Assembly (NCBI RefSeq): GCF_963666025.1
Contig: NZ_OY762552.1
Location: forward strand, 1,054,001 to 1,118,000
DNA: 64,000 bases
Origin: an uncultured Methanobacterium sp.
GTDB taxonomy: Archaea > Methanobacteriota > Methanobacteria > Methanobacteriales > Methanobacteriaceae
Direction: 5' to 3'
Shown here: in pieces, positions 46,234-57,401 of the stretch
How positions within the stretch are numbered: the stretch's first letter is position 1
Layout of the letters: the number at the start of each line of letters is the position of its first letter
Position numbers and translations under genes: made by a program
The notes under the pieces: model-generated
Told to the model about the DNA's origin: nothing
The model's input: the letters and a program-made list of their open reading frames with translations, nothing else
Database searches by the model: none

Positions 46234-48294
46234 TTACTGGATTTTCTGACTGCCTATACGGATAGCGTTGAGTATAACTGCCAGGCTAAGGCCCATATCT
46301 CCAATTCCCACCGCCATCCACAGTGTCACCAAACCCAACACTGCCATGATGGCAAAGGAACTTTTAACCAGTATGGAGAGTGCCACATTCTGCTGCACCA
46401 CACCCATTGTCTTCTGGCTCAGTTTTAAAAGATATTCCAGTTTGGACAGATCATCATGCATCAGGGCCACATCTGCAGTTTCAATGGCCACATCTGAACC
46501 TGCGGCACCCATGGCAATTCCTATATTGGCCCTTGCCAGGGCAGGTGCATCGTTAACACCATCACCCACCATGGCCACATGCCCATAGTGCTCAACCAGT
46601 TCATCTATCTTACTAACTTTATCCTCTGGCAGGAGACTGTGGTAATATTCATCCAGACCTAACTGGGATGCCACCCTCCGGGCAGTGCCCTCATTATCAC
46701 CAGTGAGCATGACCGTCCTGATACCATTGTTTTTAAGGAATTTGACAGTTTCTGAGGCATCATCCCTGATGCGATCCATCAAAACCATTAACCCCAGAAC
46801 CTCCTGTTTGGTTCCCAGCAAGATGGTGGTTTTACCTTCAGTCTCATATCCACTTATTTTCTCCAGAATATCGTTATTCTCCAGAATATCATTATCCTGA
46901 GATTCCCTTTCATTTATAATACCTGAATTTTTAAAGAGGGTTTTATTTCCCACATAGAATGTTTTTCCCCTGATCTCACCTTTTAAACCGGTCCCGGTGA
47001 TGGATTTGAAGTTATGAACCTCTTCCAGTTTTAATCCTTCATCTGTTGCTTTTTGGAGTATGGCTCTGGCCAGGGGATGTTTGGAATGTGATTCCAGGGA
47101 CGCAGCTAATTGTAAAATATCCTCTTGGGAATTGTCATTGAAGCTGATGATATTTGCCACTTCCAGGCGACCTTCGGTTAAGGTTCCTGTTTTATCAAAG
47201 ACCATTGCCTTTACATTCTTCATTTCCTCCACGTATTCTCCGCCTTTTATTAGAACACCGTTTTTTGTGGCAGCGGTGATCCCGGAAACCATGGAAACTG
47301 GGGTGGATATTGCCAGTGCACAGGGGCAGGATACCACCAGCAAAACCAGGGCCCGGTAGAACCATTCATCAAAAGACATGTTCAGGAAGAATGGAGGTAT
47401 TAATGCCACTAATACCGCGGTAAAGATAACTGTGGGAGTGTAATATGTGGCAAAGCGGTCAATGAATGCTTCTGTTTTTGATTTTTTATTTTTAGATTCA
47501 CGAACCAGTTCTATTATTCGGGATATAATGGTTTCATCTGACTTTCTGGTTACCCTTATTTCCAGGTAGCCTTCAGTGTTGATTGAACCTGCAAAGACCT
47601 CATCACCCTCTTTTTTGGTGACGGGCATGCTTTCCCCGGTTATGGGAGATTGATCCACTGCCGATACACCCTTGACCACCAATCCATCCAGAGGTACCTT
47701 GTCACCAGGACGGACCACCATTTTCTCATCCAACTTCACGGCATGTGTATGGATTTCAAGTTCCTGGCCATTTCTAATGACATGTGCAGTGTCAGGTGCT
47801 AGTTTAAGGAGGGCTGCTATTGAGCTGCGTGCTCTTTCACTGGCATAGTCCTCCAGAAACTCAGCCACATAGAACAGGAACATCACTGCAGCACCTTCTT
47901 CACCATGACCAATCAAAAATGCCCCAGCAGCTGCAATGGTTATGAGCAAGTTCATGTTGAAACGGAGCTTCAACAAACCTTTAAATGCCCCTTTAATTAT
48001 TTCAAAACCAGCCACTACCACCACAGCCAGGAATGCAACCTCAGCAAGGAGCCCCTGGTTCAGGAAATTTTCAAGTATTATTCCCACTGCAAAGATTACA
48101 GCAGAGGTAATAATGATTAATAAAGGTTTATACTTCCACCGGGGCTGTTTTTCCTCAAACAGGTCCCCTCCACAGCAGCTACAAGTATCGGGTGAATTTT
48201 CGTCTTCTGTACATTGCTTAGAATTTTGCTTAGAGTTATGCTGATGATTGTGCGGAGAGTTATGCTGATGATTATGTTGATTGTCTTTTGACAT
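46234..48294 (-). CDS. Heavy-metal P1B-type ATPase, Zn/Cd/Pb class
   Basis: A 686-residue efflux ATPase. The N-terminus lacks a ferredoxin-like HMA domain; instead residues 1-50 are His/Asn-rich (HNHQHNSPHNHQHNS) followed by TCSCCGGDLFEE, likely metal ligands. Core motifs: TGES, SCPCALAIS (CPC in TM6), DKTGTLTEG, SKHPLARA, TGDN, GDGVNDAPALARANIG. The last helices hold VKSSFAIM and GIGDMGLSLAVILNAIRIG, the Lys and Asp-Met-Gly pattern of P1B-2 (Zn2+, Cd2+, Pb2+). A GAGGA site lies upstream. An SmtB-like operator is in its promoter. Confidence 0.9.
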   Translation of the reverse strand: MSKDNQHNHQHNSPHNHQHNSKQNSKQCTEDENSPDTCSCCGGDLFEEKQPRWKYKPLLIIITSAVIFAVGIILENFLNQGLLAEVAFLAVVVVAGFEIIKGAFKGLLKLRFNMNLLITIAAAGAFLIGHGEEGAAVMFLFYVAEFLEDYASERARSSIAALLKLAPDTAHVIRNGQELEIHTHAVKLDEKMVVRPGDKVPLDGLVVKGVSAVDQSPITGESMPVTKKEGDEVFAGSINTEGYLEIRVTRKSDETIISRIIELVRESKNKKSKTEAFIDRFATYYTPTVIFTAVLVALIPPFFLNMSFDEWFYRALVLLVVSCPCALAISTPVSMVSGITAATKNGVLIKGGEYVEEMKNVKAMVFDKTGTLTEGRLEVANIISFNDNSQEDILQLAASLESHSKHPLARAILQKATDEGLKLEEVHNFKSITGTGLKGEIRGKTFYVGNKTLFKNSGIINERESQDNDILENNDILEKISGYETEGKTTILLGTKQEVLGLMVLMDRIRDDASETVKFLKNNGIRTVMLTGDNEGTARRVASQLGLDEYYHSLLPEDKVSKIDELVEHYGHVAMVGDGVNDAPALARANIGIAMGAAGSDVAIETADVALMHDDLSKLEYLLKLSQKTMGVVQQNVALSILVKSSFAIMAVLGLVTLWMAVGIGDMGLSLAVILNAIRIGSQKIQ
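46861..46896. repeat. In-frame 18-bp tandem duplication in the Zn ATPase gene
   Basis: CTCCAGAATATCGTTATT (46861-46878) and CTCCAGAATATCATTATC (46879-46896) encode the doubled NDILEN/NDILEK stretch in the nucleotide-binding domain, a loop where insertion appears tolerated. Confidence 0.85.
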
Positions 48295-48344
48295 AGGAAA
48301 TTCCTCTATTTTTTTAGATTACCTACAGATTTTACTTACACCAA

Positions 48345-48394
48345 ATATATTTCTTAGAAAGTATGTTCATATGAATAGATGTTCAATTGAACAT
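48345..48394 (-). promoter_or_regulatory. Promoter of the Zn/Cd ATPase with SmtB/ArsR-type operator
   Basis: The TATA box is the complement of ATATATTT (48345-48352). Directly upstream are TTCATATGAA (48366-48375) and the perfect 16-bp palindrome ATGTTCAATTGAACAT (48379-48394). Together they contain TGAATAGATGTTCA (48372-48385), very like the TGAACA-N2-TATTCA half-site pair of SmtB/ZiaR operators. The position suits metal-responsive repression by an ArsR/SmtB protein encoded elsewhere. Confidence 0.65.
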
Positions 48395-48576
48395 ATAAAT
48401 GTTGGGGTCCCTCAACAACAACCCAATCATATAAACCGCAACTCCAGATCAACATCAATCCAATCAGATCACAACAGTCAATTGATCCTAAAGTCATTCA
48501 GATCATAACAATCAGCCAGCATTCTGTAATAATCAACCAAAAATATTAATGCAATGCGAATTTAATTTCAATGTGG

Positions 48577-48992
<416 letters not shown>

Positions 48993-50429
48993 ATGGATCG
49001 AATAACCTTTTTAGATAACGCCCATCAGGGAAAAAACAACTGGTGGAGATACCTTCTGACCAGCACTGTAGCCTGGATAGGGCCATTCATACTGATTTTA
49101 ATAGTCTTAATTCCATTTATCATCCTGAGTCATCCTGTTATAATGGATATAAACCCTACTAACGTGGAAAATACCTTAAACCCCTTTATTTTAATGGTAA
49201 TGCTCGGGGTTTATTACACCCTTTCTTTCGTACTATTTTATCTTTGTTCTCGTTTTATCCATGGCAAAACCATTAAAAAAATGATTACCACTGTTTCCAA
49301 GTTTAACTGGAAGAATGTGTTAAAGGGAGCTGGTCTCTGGTCCATTATCATCGGGGCTTCCCTGGTGGTGGATGTGCTCATCAGTCCGTCACCAGTTGAA
49401 TTATCACTGGACCTGCCATTTTTCACCCTGTTAATTGCAAGCCTCATCATTTTCGCTATACAGGCCTCCTTCGAAGAAATCTTCTTCAGAGGGTATCTCA
49501 TGCAGGGGATAGGACTCTTAACCCGAAAACCATTCATCCCCCTCTTTTTAACTTCGGTTATTTTTGCCATTGGACATTTCTGGAACGGAACCAGCATTAT
49601 AACCGGAATCACAGCAGTAGTTAATATGTTCATTTTTGGGATGGTACTGGGCATCATCACCTTAGGAGAAAACGGCCTAGAAACAGCCATTGGAGCCCAT
49701 ATTGCCAATAACATCCTGGTTACAAGCATTGTAGGTGATGTTGGTATTATCAATGACCTTCCAGCCATGTTAACCTTTGGGGGTGGATCATCCTTTGGTG
49801 TTCCTTATTTTATTTTACCATTCATCCTTTTGACCGTTGTGTTCTGGAAAAAAAGTGATAAAATCGGGTTGATATTTAAAACACAGGATAAATTGAATGA
49901 CAAAAAACCCACCCAAATCCTGTGTGTTAACTGTAAAACCATCAATCCTGGAATCGCAGTTTACTGTGGAGAATGTGGAGAGAAAGTATTAAGAAAATAT
50001 GCCTCCACTCCCAGAAAACTGATGGCTTTCCTCATTGATATGGCACTGTTACTGGTGATATCAGGAGTTTTACTGGCGATTATACTTCTAATAATTTACG
50101 TGAATCCCAATAGCGATAGATTCAGCCCAGAGTTAATTTCTGGAATCTGGATTATTCTAACCAGCATCATAATCTTTGTTTACCTGGTTTTAATGGAAAA
50201 AAACGGGAATACAATAGGCAAAATTGCCATGGGACTAAAAGTGGTCAGGGAAGACACTCAAAAACCAATTAGTTATAGTCAGAGCATTGCACGGAACCTT
50301 TTTTTAGTTGCAGATCTGATTCCGTTTATTATACCCGGTTTATTAGGCCTGATAGTCAGTGCAAAGTCTGACAAAAAACAGAGGATTGGGGATATGGTTG
50401 CAGGAACTGTAGTAATCAAAAAAGAGTAA
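48993..50429 (+). CDS. CPBP intramembrane protease fused to zinc ribbon and RDD domain
   Basis: A 478-residue membrane protein in three parts. Residues about 15-285 form a CPBP (CAAX protease/Abi) domain with EEIFFRGY (EExxxR), FAIGHFWN (FxxxH) and GAHIANN (HxxxN), the catalytic signature. Residues about 305-325 are a zinc ribbon, CVNCKTINPGIAVYCGECGE. Residues about 335-478 are an RDD domain with RKLMAFLIDMALL (Arg and Asp), NTIGKIAMGLKVV and RIGDMVAGTVVI. Each part alone is common; the combination suggests a regulated membrane protease. Substrate unknown. No strong ribosome binding site is seen. Confidence 0.85.
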   Translation: MDRITFLDNAHQGKNNWWRYLLTSTVAWIGPFILILIVLIPFIILSHPVIMDINPTNVENTLNPFILMVMLGVYYTLSFVLFYLCSRFIHGKTIKKMITTVSKFNWKNVLKGAGLWSIIIGASLVVDVLISPSPVELSLDLPFFTLLIASLIIFAIQASFEEIFFRGYLMQGIGLLTRKPFIPLFLTSVIFAIGHFWNGTSIITGITAVVNMFIFGMVLGIITLGENGLETAIGAHIANNILVTSIVGDVGIINDLPAMLTFGGGSSFGVPYFILPFILLTVVFWKKSDKIGLIFKTQDKLNDKKPTQILCVNCKTINPGIAVYCGECGEKVLRKYASTPRKLMAFLIDMALLLVISGVLLAIILLIIYVNPNSDRFSPELISGIWIILTSIIIFVYLVLMEKNGNTIGKIAMGLKVVREDTQKPISYSQSIARNLFLVADLIPFIIPGLLGLIVSAKSDKKQRIGDMVAGTVVIKKE

Positions 50430-50455
50430 CCAAATTTAATTATCATTCTAAATCA

Positions 50456-50893
50456 TCATTGAAAAATGACTTCAAAATTGATAAAAGTCCATAAAATATA
50501 TGCAAATCCCACAATAGCCCCTAGTGGAAATGTTACAAACCATGTTAAACTAATCTTTGGGTTTTCAAACCGTAAACTGGTTGAAGTGGTCATTAAGCTC
50601 GCCCATAGGAGCCAGAAACTGGTTAAAGCTAAAATATAATAGCCCCATCTGGGCATGATGAAAATAAGGAGAATTCCTACAATGGTTGCAGGGCAAGCTA
50701 GTAATACATCCGCAAAAGCAAGACCATAATGGGTTTTCTGCCCATGCCAATCATCCCGGGACCCATCAGGATTTTTTAGGGATTTACCTCCCAACACCCT
50801 GTACTGCCATACCCATATTAGCACTGCAAAAAAACCAATTAATAGTAGGAGCACGTAAAGAGTCATCTGCGATATAAATGACAATTCTTGCAT
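50456..50893 (-). CDS. Small multi-span membrane protein, function unknown
   Basis: A 145-residue protein with about four hydrophobic segments (residues about 8-30, 56-80, 84-105 and 120-140), divided by GKSLKNPDGSRDDWHGQKTHYGLAFADV, which is conserved-looking and polar. I do not recognise the family. ATG 50893 has GGTGG five bases upstream, so I prefer it to GTG 50902. It lies 141 bp downstream of the copper ATPase on the same strand, with no evidence for a metal role; it has no cysteine. Confidence 0.7.
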   Translation of the reverse strand: MQELSFISQMTLYVLLLLIGFFAVLIWVWQYRVLGGKSLKNPDGSRDDWHGQKTHYGLAFADVLLACPATIVGILLIFIMPRWGYYILALTSFWLLWASLMTTSTSLRFENPKISLTWFVTFPLGAIVGFAYILWTFINFEVIFQ

Positions 50894-51034
50894 TAAGACC
50901 ACCCTACTGTAATATGTTGGGCGACTTTAATAAATTCAGATATTTCCTCATTCCCATCATTTTTTATAATTACATAATTGAATTAAAAGAGGATAAAGGT
51001 TGATTTTTTTATTCGGTATGATCATGTGCCAGTT

Positions 51035-53044
<2,010 letters not shown>

Positions 53045-53127
53045 TTAATCAACCCCCTACCCTTAACCAATTCTATAGTTATTATTATGGTTTCTACGGC
53101 TTATGATTTTTTTGTTCATACCGCAAA

Positions 53128-53187
53128 GTTTATATGTAAAGTACAACTTTTTAGGTAATATATTACCTTAACATGTAATATATTACC
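53128..53187. promoter_or_regulatory. copB/marR divergent promoter with twin palindromic operators
   Basis: GTTTATATGT (53128-53137) can serve as TATA box on either strand. GGTAATATATTACC (53154-53167, perfect) and TGTAATATATTACC (53174-53187) are two copies of one palindrome, centres exactly 20 bp apart, two helical turns, on one face of the helix. They cover the expected marR start site and lie upstream of the copB TATA. The adjacent MarR protein is the likely ligand. Confidence 0.75.
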
Positions 53188-53202
53188 AATGAGCTGAGAA
53201 TA

Positions 53203-53697
53203 ATGAAAGATTCTGACACCATTAAAGCAGAGTACAATGCGGAAAGAATGGACATGGAAAAATATATACTGGTGGCTTTATTCCTGGTTCAGCAGCGATG
53301 GAGTTACGTGATTGGTCGAGAATTAGTAGAAGACAATATTACAACCAAACAGTGGCTGATGGTGATTGTAATGGCCCATGCATTCCAGAGTCCACCTTCC
53401 ATGCAGGAAGTAGCTGATGCCTTGAGCACCACCCACCAGAACGTTAAACAATTAGCCACCCGTCTGGAAGCCCGGGGATTTTTAACCATCAAACGCGACC
53501 CTGAAAACCGCCGCATACTGCGCTTAGAAGTAACTGAAGAATGTCAAAATTACTGGGAAAAAAGAGCTCCAGAAGACATTAAAACTATAAATGCTCACTT
53601 CGAAGCATTGGACAATGAAGAAATCAAATCATTGTTTCATATAATGGCCAAACTTGAGAAATCATCCCTTAAATTGTACGAAAAATCCAAAGGATGA
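53203..53697 (+). CDS. MarR-family transcriptional regulator
   Basis: A 164-residue winged-helix regulator. The fold is evident: dimerisation helix (MEKYILVALFLVQQRW), DNA-binding core (SPPSMQEVADALSTTHQNVKQLATRLEARGFL, in blocks, residues 63-95), wing with the conserved RDPENRRILRLEVT (Arg-Asp...Asn-Arg), and C-terminal helices. It likely represses its own gene and perhaps copB through the twin palindromes 16-50 bp upstream. No obvious metal-binding cysteine cluster is seen (a single Cys near 110), so a thiol or redox effector is as likely as copper. Two flavodoxin-fold proteins follow. Confidence 0.9.
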   Translation: MKDSDTIKAEYNAERMDMEKYILVALFLVQQRWSYVIGRELVEDNITTKQWLMVIVMAHAFQSPPSMQEVADALSTTHQNVKQLATRLEARGFLTIKRDPENRRILRLEVTEECQNYWEKRAPEDIKTINAHFEALDNEEIKSLFHIMAKLEKSSLKLYEKSKG

Positions 53698-53769
53698 TTG
53701 GAATTATTGAATAATGGAAATGATTGTGGAATGTTAAATTAATACTCGAAATTAGAAGTTGTGATCAAT

Positions 53770-54318
53770 ATGAAAGCATTAGTTGTATATGGAAGCAGAT
53801 ACGGAACAGCCGCTGAAATAGCCCAGGAAGTAGCCCGTGTTATTAAAGATGAAGGAGTAGAAGTTGATCTGGAAGATGCACGAGGAATTAAGGATTGTGA
53901 TGTTTCCCCCTATGACCTGGTGGTGGTGGGGAGTGGAATAAAAATAGGCAAATGGACCAGTAAATCCCTTAAATTCCTTAAAGACAATAGATCTTCCTTA
54001 GCAAATAGAAAAGTTGCCCTTTTTGTCACCTGTGGGGCCGCCAATGAAGAAAGTAGCAGAGCTGAAGGTCAGGAAAAATACTTGGATGAAGTGGCGGCCA
54101 AAAACATGACAAATGAACCATTATCCACCGGACTCTTTGGCAGTGTTTACGATCCTGAAGCCAACCATGGCCTGATGTTTAAAATGGTTAACCGTTCCGT
54201 GAGGAAAAACCTCGAAAAACAGGGCATAGACCCATCTAAACGCCTAGATTACCGTGACTGGGATGAAATAAGAACCTGGGCACGTGATCTGGTTGATAAG
54301 TTAGAAAATGATTCATAA
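53770..54318 (+). CDS. Flavodoxin-domain protein
   Basis: A 182-residue flavodoxin-like protein, related to the HemG-type (Flavodoxin_5) group. The FMN phosphate loop is YGSRYGTAAEIAQEV at residues about 7-21; DLVVVGSGIKIGKW and FVTCGAANEES supply the other flavin loops. Possible role in low-potential electron transfer or quinone/metal reduction. ATG 53770 (MKALVV) is preferred over GTG 53761. It follows marR by 72 bp and precedes a membrane-anchored relative by 62 bp, so the three may be one unit. Confidence 0.85.
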   Translation: MKALVVYGSRYGTAAEIAQEVARVIKDEGVEVDLEDARGIKDCDVSPYDLVVVGSGIKIGKWTSKSLKFLKDNRSSLANRKVALFVTCGAANEESSRAEGQEKYLDEVAAKNMTNEPLSTGLFGSVYDPEANHGLMFKMVNRSVRKNLEKQGIDPSKRLDYRDWDEIRTWARDLVDKLENDS

Positions 54319-54380
54319 AATCAATATTAACCATAATACAAAAATCTGAGACTATATGAAAAACTAGGGAGACCCTTAAA

Positions 54381-54947
54381 ATGAATGCAAAAAGTATATT
54401 AAAAAAAATGGGAATCGGCCTGGTGATATTTATTTTACTGTTATTTGCAGTTATGGGATCCATTATCTTTGATGCAGCCAGTTACACCGGCACTGGATCA
54501 GAAAAACTAGAGGCTAATGGAACTGCAGTGGGAAGCGCTCTGGTTGTGTATGACCCTGGCTTCAGTGGTGTTGCTAAAAACACTGCCAGTAACATTAGCA
54601 GTCAGCTGCAGACCTACGGTTATAATGTAGATGTGGTTGGTATTAGAAACTCACAAGCAACCAACACCTCCAATTATGATGTTATTGCTGTTGTTGGACC
54701 CGTGTATATGGGTAAAGTTGCTAGTTCCGTTCAAGAGTACCTTAAAACATTCAAACCAGCCGCAGGCACTAAGGTAGGTGTTTTTGTAACTGGAAGTGAT
54801 CCAGATACTGCCAATGATAATGCGTTACTTATGAAAGAAGCAGTTCCATTACCTGATAGCAGTAATATCACCGTGAAAACCGTGGTAAAAGGAGTAAACG
54901 CAGATAACACCAAAACCATTACCTTCGTTAACACTCTAATAAAATAA
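54381..54947 (+). CDS. Membrane-anchored flavodoxin-fold protein
   Basis: A 188-residue protein with one N-terminal transmembrane segment (residues about 10-32, MGIGLVIFILLLFAVMGSII) after a basic MNAKSILKK, and a flavodoxin-like domain outside: SALVVYDPGFSGVAKNTASN aligns to the phosphate loop, and YDVIAVVGPVYMGK to the second loop. The phosphate loop of the first protein, SRYGTA, is replaced by DPGFSGVA, so FMN binding is doubtful. It is preceded by GGGAG and ends at a terminator. Function unknown; a partner or sensor for the neighbouring flavodoxin is possible. Confidence 0.7.
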   Translation: MNAKSILKKMGIGLVIFILLLFAVMGSIIFDAASYTGTGSEKLEANGTAVGSALVVYDPGFSGVAKNTASNISSQLQTYGYNVDVVGIRNSQATNTSNYDVIAVVGPVYMGKVASSVQEYLKTFKPAAGTKVGVFVTGSDPDTANDNALLMKEAVPLPDSSNITVKTVVKGVNADNTKTITFVNTLIK

Positions 54948-54972
54948 GGGATGTTATCCCTATTTTATTTTT
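54947..54972 (+). terminator. Terminator behind the membrane-anchored flavodoxin-fold gene
   Basis: AGGGAT-GTT-ATCCCT (54947-54961) overlaps the stop codon and is followed by ATTTTATTTTT. The next gene starts 22 bp further on, so it may escape by its own promoter or read-through. Confidence 0.75.
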
Positions 54973-54993
54973 AAGTCTGAGTGGGGGAACGTC

Positions 54994-55503
54994 TTGAAAA
55001 CTATGTCAAAAAAATCTCTGATTCCATCCATAGTAACTGCACTTCGATTACTGGTAGCACCGGTATTATTCTACACAATAATGACGAATCAGTACTTAGG
55101 AGCTATATTAATACTGATTTTTGCAGGAATCACCGATTTTCTGGATGGGTATCTGGCCCGGAGACTGGATGCATCATCGGATAGTGGGGCTTACCTTGAT
55201 GTTATATCTGATTTCATCCTGATAGTCCTTGGTTTTGCAGCATTTGTCCTTAAAGGATGGTACGATCCATTAATTCTATTGTTAATCATCACCATGTTTG
55301 CACTGTTTTTAGCCACTTCCAGCCTTAAAAAGCTGGTTTACGATCCAGTGGGGAAATACTTAGGTGCCTTCCTCATGGTTATGCTTTTTATAACACTCTT
55401 ATTCCCTGAACCATTGATAAAAACAATTTTACTTGTTCTATTGGTGATTATATGCCTTACTTCAATAATAAGTAGGTTTTCAGTAGTTTTAAGGCGAAAA
55501 TAA
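54994..55503 (+). CDS. CDP-alcohol phosphatidyltransferase family protein
   Basis: A 169-residue membrane enzyme of phospholipid synthesis. The complete family signature D-x2-DG-x2-AR-x8-G-x3-D-x3-D is present (DFLDGYLARRLDASSDSG, then AYLDVISD, residues about 47-72). Five to six hydrophobic segments surround it. In archaea such enzymes move a polar alcohol onto CDP-archaeol; the acceptor (glycerol phosphate, serine, inositol phosphate) is not evident. The start is TTG 54994 with GGGGG six bases upstream; an ATG three codons later is an alternative. Confidence 0.9.
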   Translation: MKTMSKKSLIPSIVTALRLLVAPVLFYTIMTNQYLGAILILIFAGITDFLDGYLARRLDASSDSGAYLDVISDFILIVLGFAAFVLKGWYDPLILLLIITMFALFLATSSLKKLVYDPVGKYLGAFLMVMLFITLLFPEPLIKTILLVLLVIICLTSIISRFSVVLRRK

Positions 55504-55667
55504 GGGATAAACAGGAAGTAAATAGAAATAATACTTTTTTAAATGATTTTTTTTTAAAATGAGGATACTTTAAAGTTGATTATTAATATCAAAAGTAGTT
55601 AATGTTAATTAACCTAATAAAAAACAGAAAAAATTATTGCTATTCAAGTGATCAAGGTGCAGCAAAA

Positions 55668-56375
55668 ATGAAGAATAACCCAGAATGGTATTACAATGAA
55701 AACCCGGTAGGAGTGGATTATTTAGATCCAGAAATAGCCAGAGAATACAATAAAGAACATCAAAAATTCAGGAATTTTGAGGATGAAACCGAAGACATTG
55801 TTCAGATGTTAGGAATTACACCAGAGGACACTGTACTGGATTTCGGCTGTGGAACTGGTGGAATTGCATTAAATCTTACAAAATATTGTAAGAGGGTTAT
55901 TGGTGTGGATATTTCAAGAGAAATGCTGGATATTCTCGAAGAAAAAGCTAAAAAACAGGACATTACCAATATTGAAACTCATTGCGCAGGATTTTTAACC
56001 TACAATCATGACCAGTCAGTTAAAATAGATAAAATTGTGTCCATGGTGGCACTTCATCATCTCCCTGATTTCTGGAAATCAGTGGCACTCCTTAACATGG
56101 CAAAAATTCTAAAAACAGGGGGAAAACTTTATCTTTTCGATGTTGTATTCACCTTCAATATCCAGGATCATCAAAAAACCATAGGACAGATGATAAACCA
56201 GATGGAAAATGCTGCGGGTGATTCAATGGCAGATGAATTAAAGGTCCATATTCGTGATGAATTTAGCACTTATGACTGGATAATGGAAGGTTTACTGGAA
56301 AGAGCAGGATTTTCAATTGATTCTGTGGATGTAAAGGCAGATAATATAAGGGGCTATATCTGTTCTAAGGTATGA
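55668..56375 (+). CDS. SAM-dependent methyltransferase (UbiE-like)
   Basis: A 235-residue class I methyltransferase. Motif I is TVLDFGCGTGGIALNL near residue 50, followed by GVDISREMLDIL, ETHCAGF and VSMVALHHLPDFWK, and AKILKTGGKLYLFDVVF. The fold is complete; the substrate is not predictable. The ATG at 55668 has AAGGTG eight bases upstream; an upstream ATG at 55602 in the same frame would add 22 AT-rich-coded residues and lacks a site. No obvious functional link to neighbours. Confidence 0.87.
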   Translation: MKNNPEWYYNENPVGVDYLDPEIAREYNKEHQKFRNFEDETEDIVQMLGITPEDTVLDFGCGTGGIALNLTKYCKRVIGVDISREMLDILEEKAKKQDITNIETHCAGFLTYNHDQSVKIDKIVSMVALHHLPDFWKSVALLNMAKILKTGGKLYLFDVVFTFNIQDHQKTIGQMINQMENAAGDSMADELKVHIRDEFSTYDWIMEGLLERAGFSIDSVDVKADNIRGYICSKV

Positions 56376-56432
56376 TCTTTGCCTATTATACTTTTTCCAC
56401 AGCGGGGAGGGTTATTGAGTTAATTTTTTTAA

Positions 56433-56464
56433 GTTATGATATTTCCAGGTTATGATATTTCCAG
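56433..56464. repeat. Perfect tandem duplication of 16 bp
   Basis: GTTATGATATTTCCAG at 56433-56448 and 56449-56464, between the convergent methyltransferase and TMEM175-like genes. Confidence 0.95.
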
Positions 56465-56494
56465 TACTTTTAAACTAATTCTCAAACTTTAGAA

Positions 56495-57121
56495 TTAACC
56501 TAAATATTTTTTTTCCAACATTTTCTTTAAAAATGGACTGAGCAGATATGCCAAACTGCTCCACGCGAAGAAATAAACTGATAACCCTAAAGCAAGGACC
56601 GAACATAGGGGTAAAATAAGATTGATATCCCTCATTAATTTAAGTGTATTCTCATTAAGATTTTCATCAACCAATCCTTTCCAAACAGAATAGTACCAGT
56701 TCACATAGTATAAAATTCCAGCGAATAACAGGTTGAGTTGGAAAATTATGTTTGCTGTAATGTAAGATCCACCATATTCCGATATTATTTCAGTGGAAAA
56801 AGGCACCAGAGCAATGAATAGCAGCCAGAAGATGTTAATAGTTATCAAAGTTGGGTCAGAACGTTTAATGAACTGGAACTGCTGATGATTATTACGCCAG
56901 AAACCGGCTAGTATCCAGAAAGAAAGAGCATAGCACATTAATTTAGGCCATAACACCCAGAGTTGCTGTTGGAATGCAGCTTCACTTAAGTTACTGGCAA
57001 TATCAGGAACCCCAATACTTAAAACCAAAAGAGTCATGGCAATGGCAAATATACCATCCACCAGGGTTTCAATACGGCTGGTGGTCATCCATAAGTTAAT
57101 AGAATCCGGGTTTTTTGACAT
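56495..57121 (-). CDS. TMEM175/DUF1211-family potassium channel-like protein
   Basis: A 208-residue protein with six predicted transmembrane segments. The first helix shows the family sequence TSRIETLVDGIFAIAMTLLVLSI; members have R-x3-F-S-D-x2-F-A-I..TLLVL, and here Phe-Ser is Leu-Val before the conserved Asp. WILAGFWRNNHQQFQFI matches the conserved middle helix and His-rich loop. Bacterial and archaeal relatives are K+-permeable tetrameric channels without a classical filter. Start ATG 57121 follows AAGGAATATC. Convergent with the methyltransferase gene. Confidence 0.85.
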   Translation of the reverse strand: MSKNPDSINLWMTTSRIETLVDGIFAIAMTLLVLSIGVPDIASNLSEAAFQQQLWVLWPKLMCYALSFWILAGFWRNNHQQFQFIKRSDPTLITINIFWLLFIALVPFSTEIISEYGGSYITANIIFQLNLLFAGILYYVNWYYSVWKGLVDENLNENTLKLMRDINLILPLCSVLALGLSVYFFAWSSLAYLLSPFLKKMLEKKYLG

Positions 57122-57401
57122 TAGATTATGATATTCCTTTTGGCTATAAAAATTATTGGGTTTTTTAAGAACTCAATTATTTACCCCATTTGAGTTCTAA
57201 GGTTGGAAATATGAACTCTTTAATGGTTGAAGATAGGGACTTCTTAAAATATATTCCACCAATAAAGCAAAAGATATTATTACTTTTCAAGTGCTCTTAG
57301 TAAAAAGACATATTCATGCGTATTATAATCATAAATAGAATAAAATTACTAAGATTGGATACGGAATTGAATAAATAAATACCAGATTAGGAAGTAAGAC
57401 C

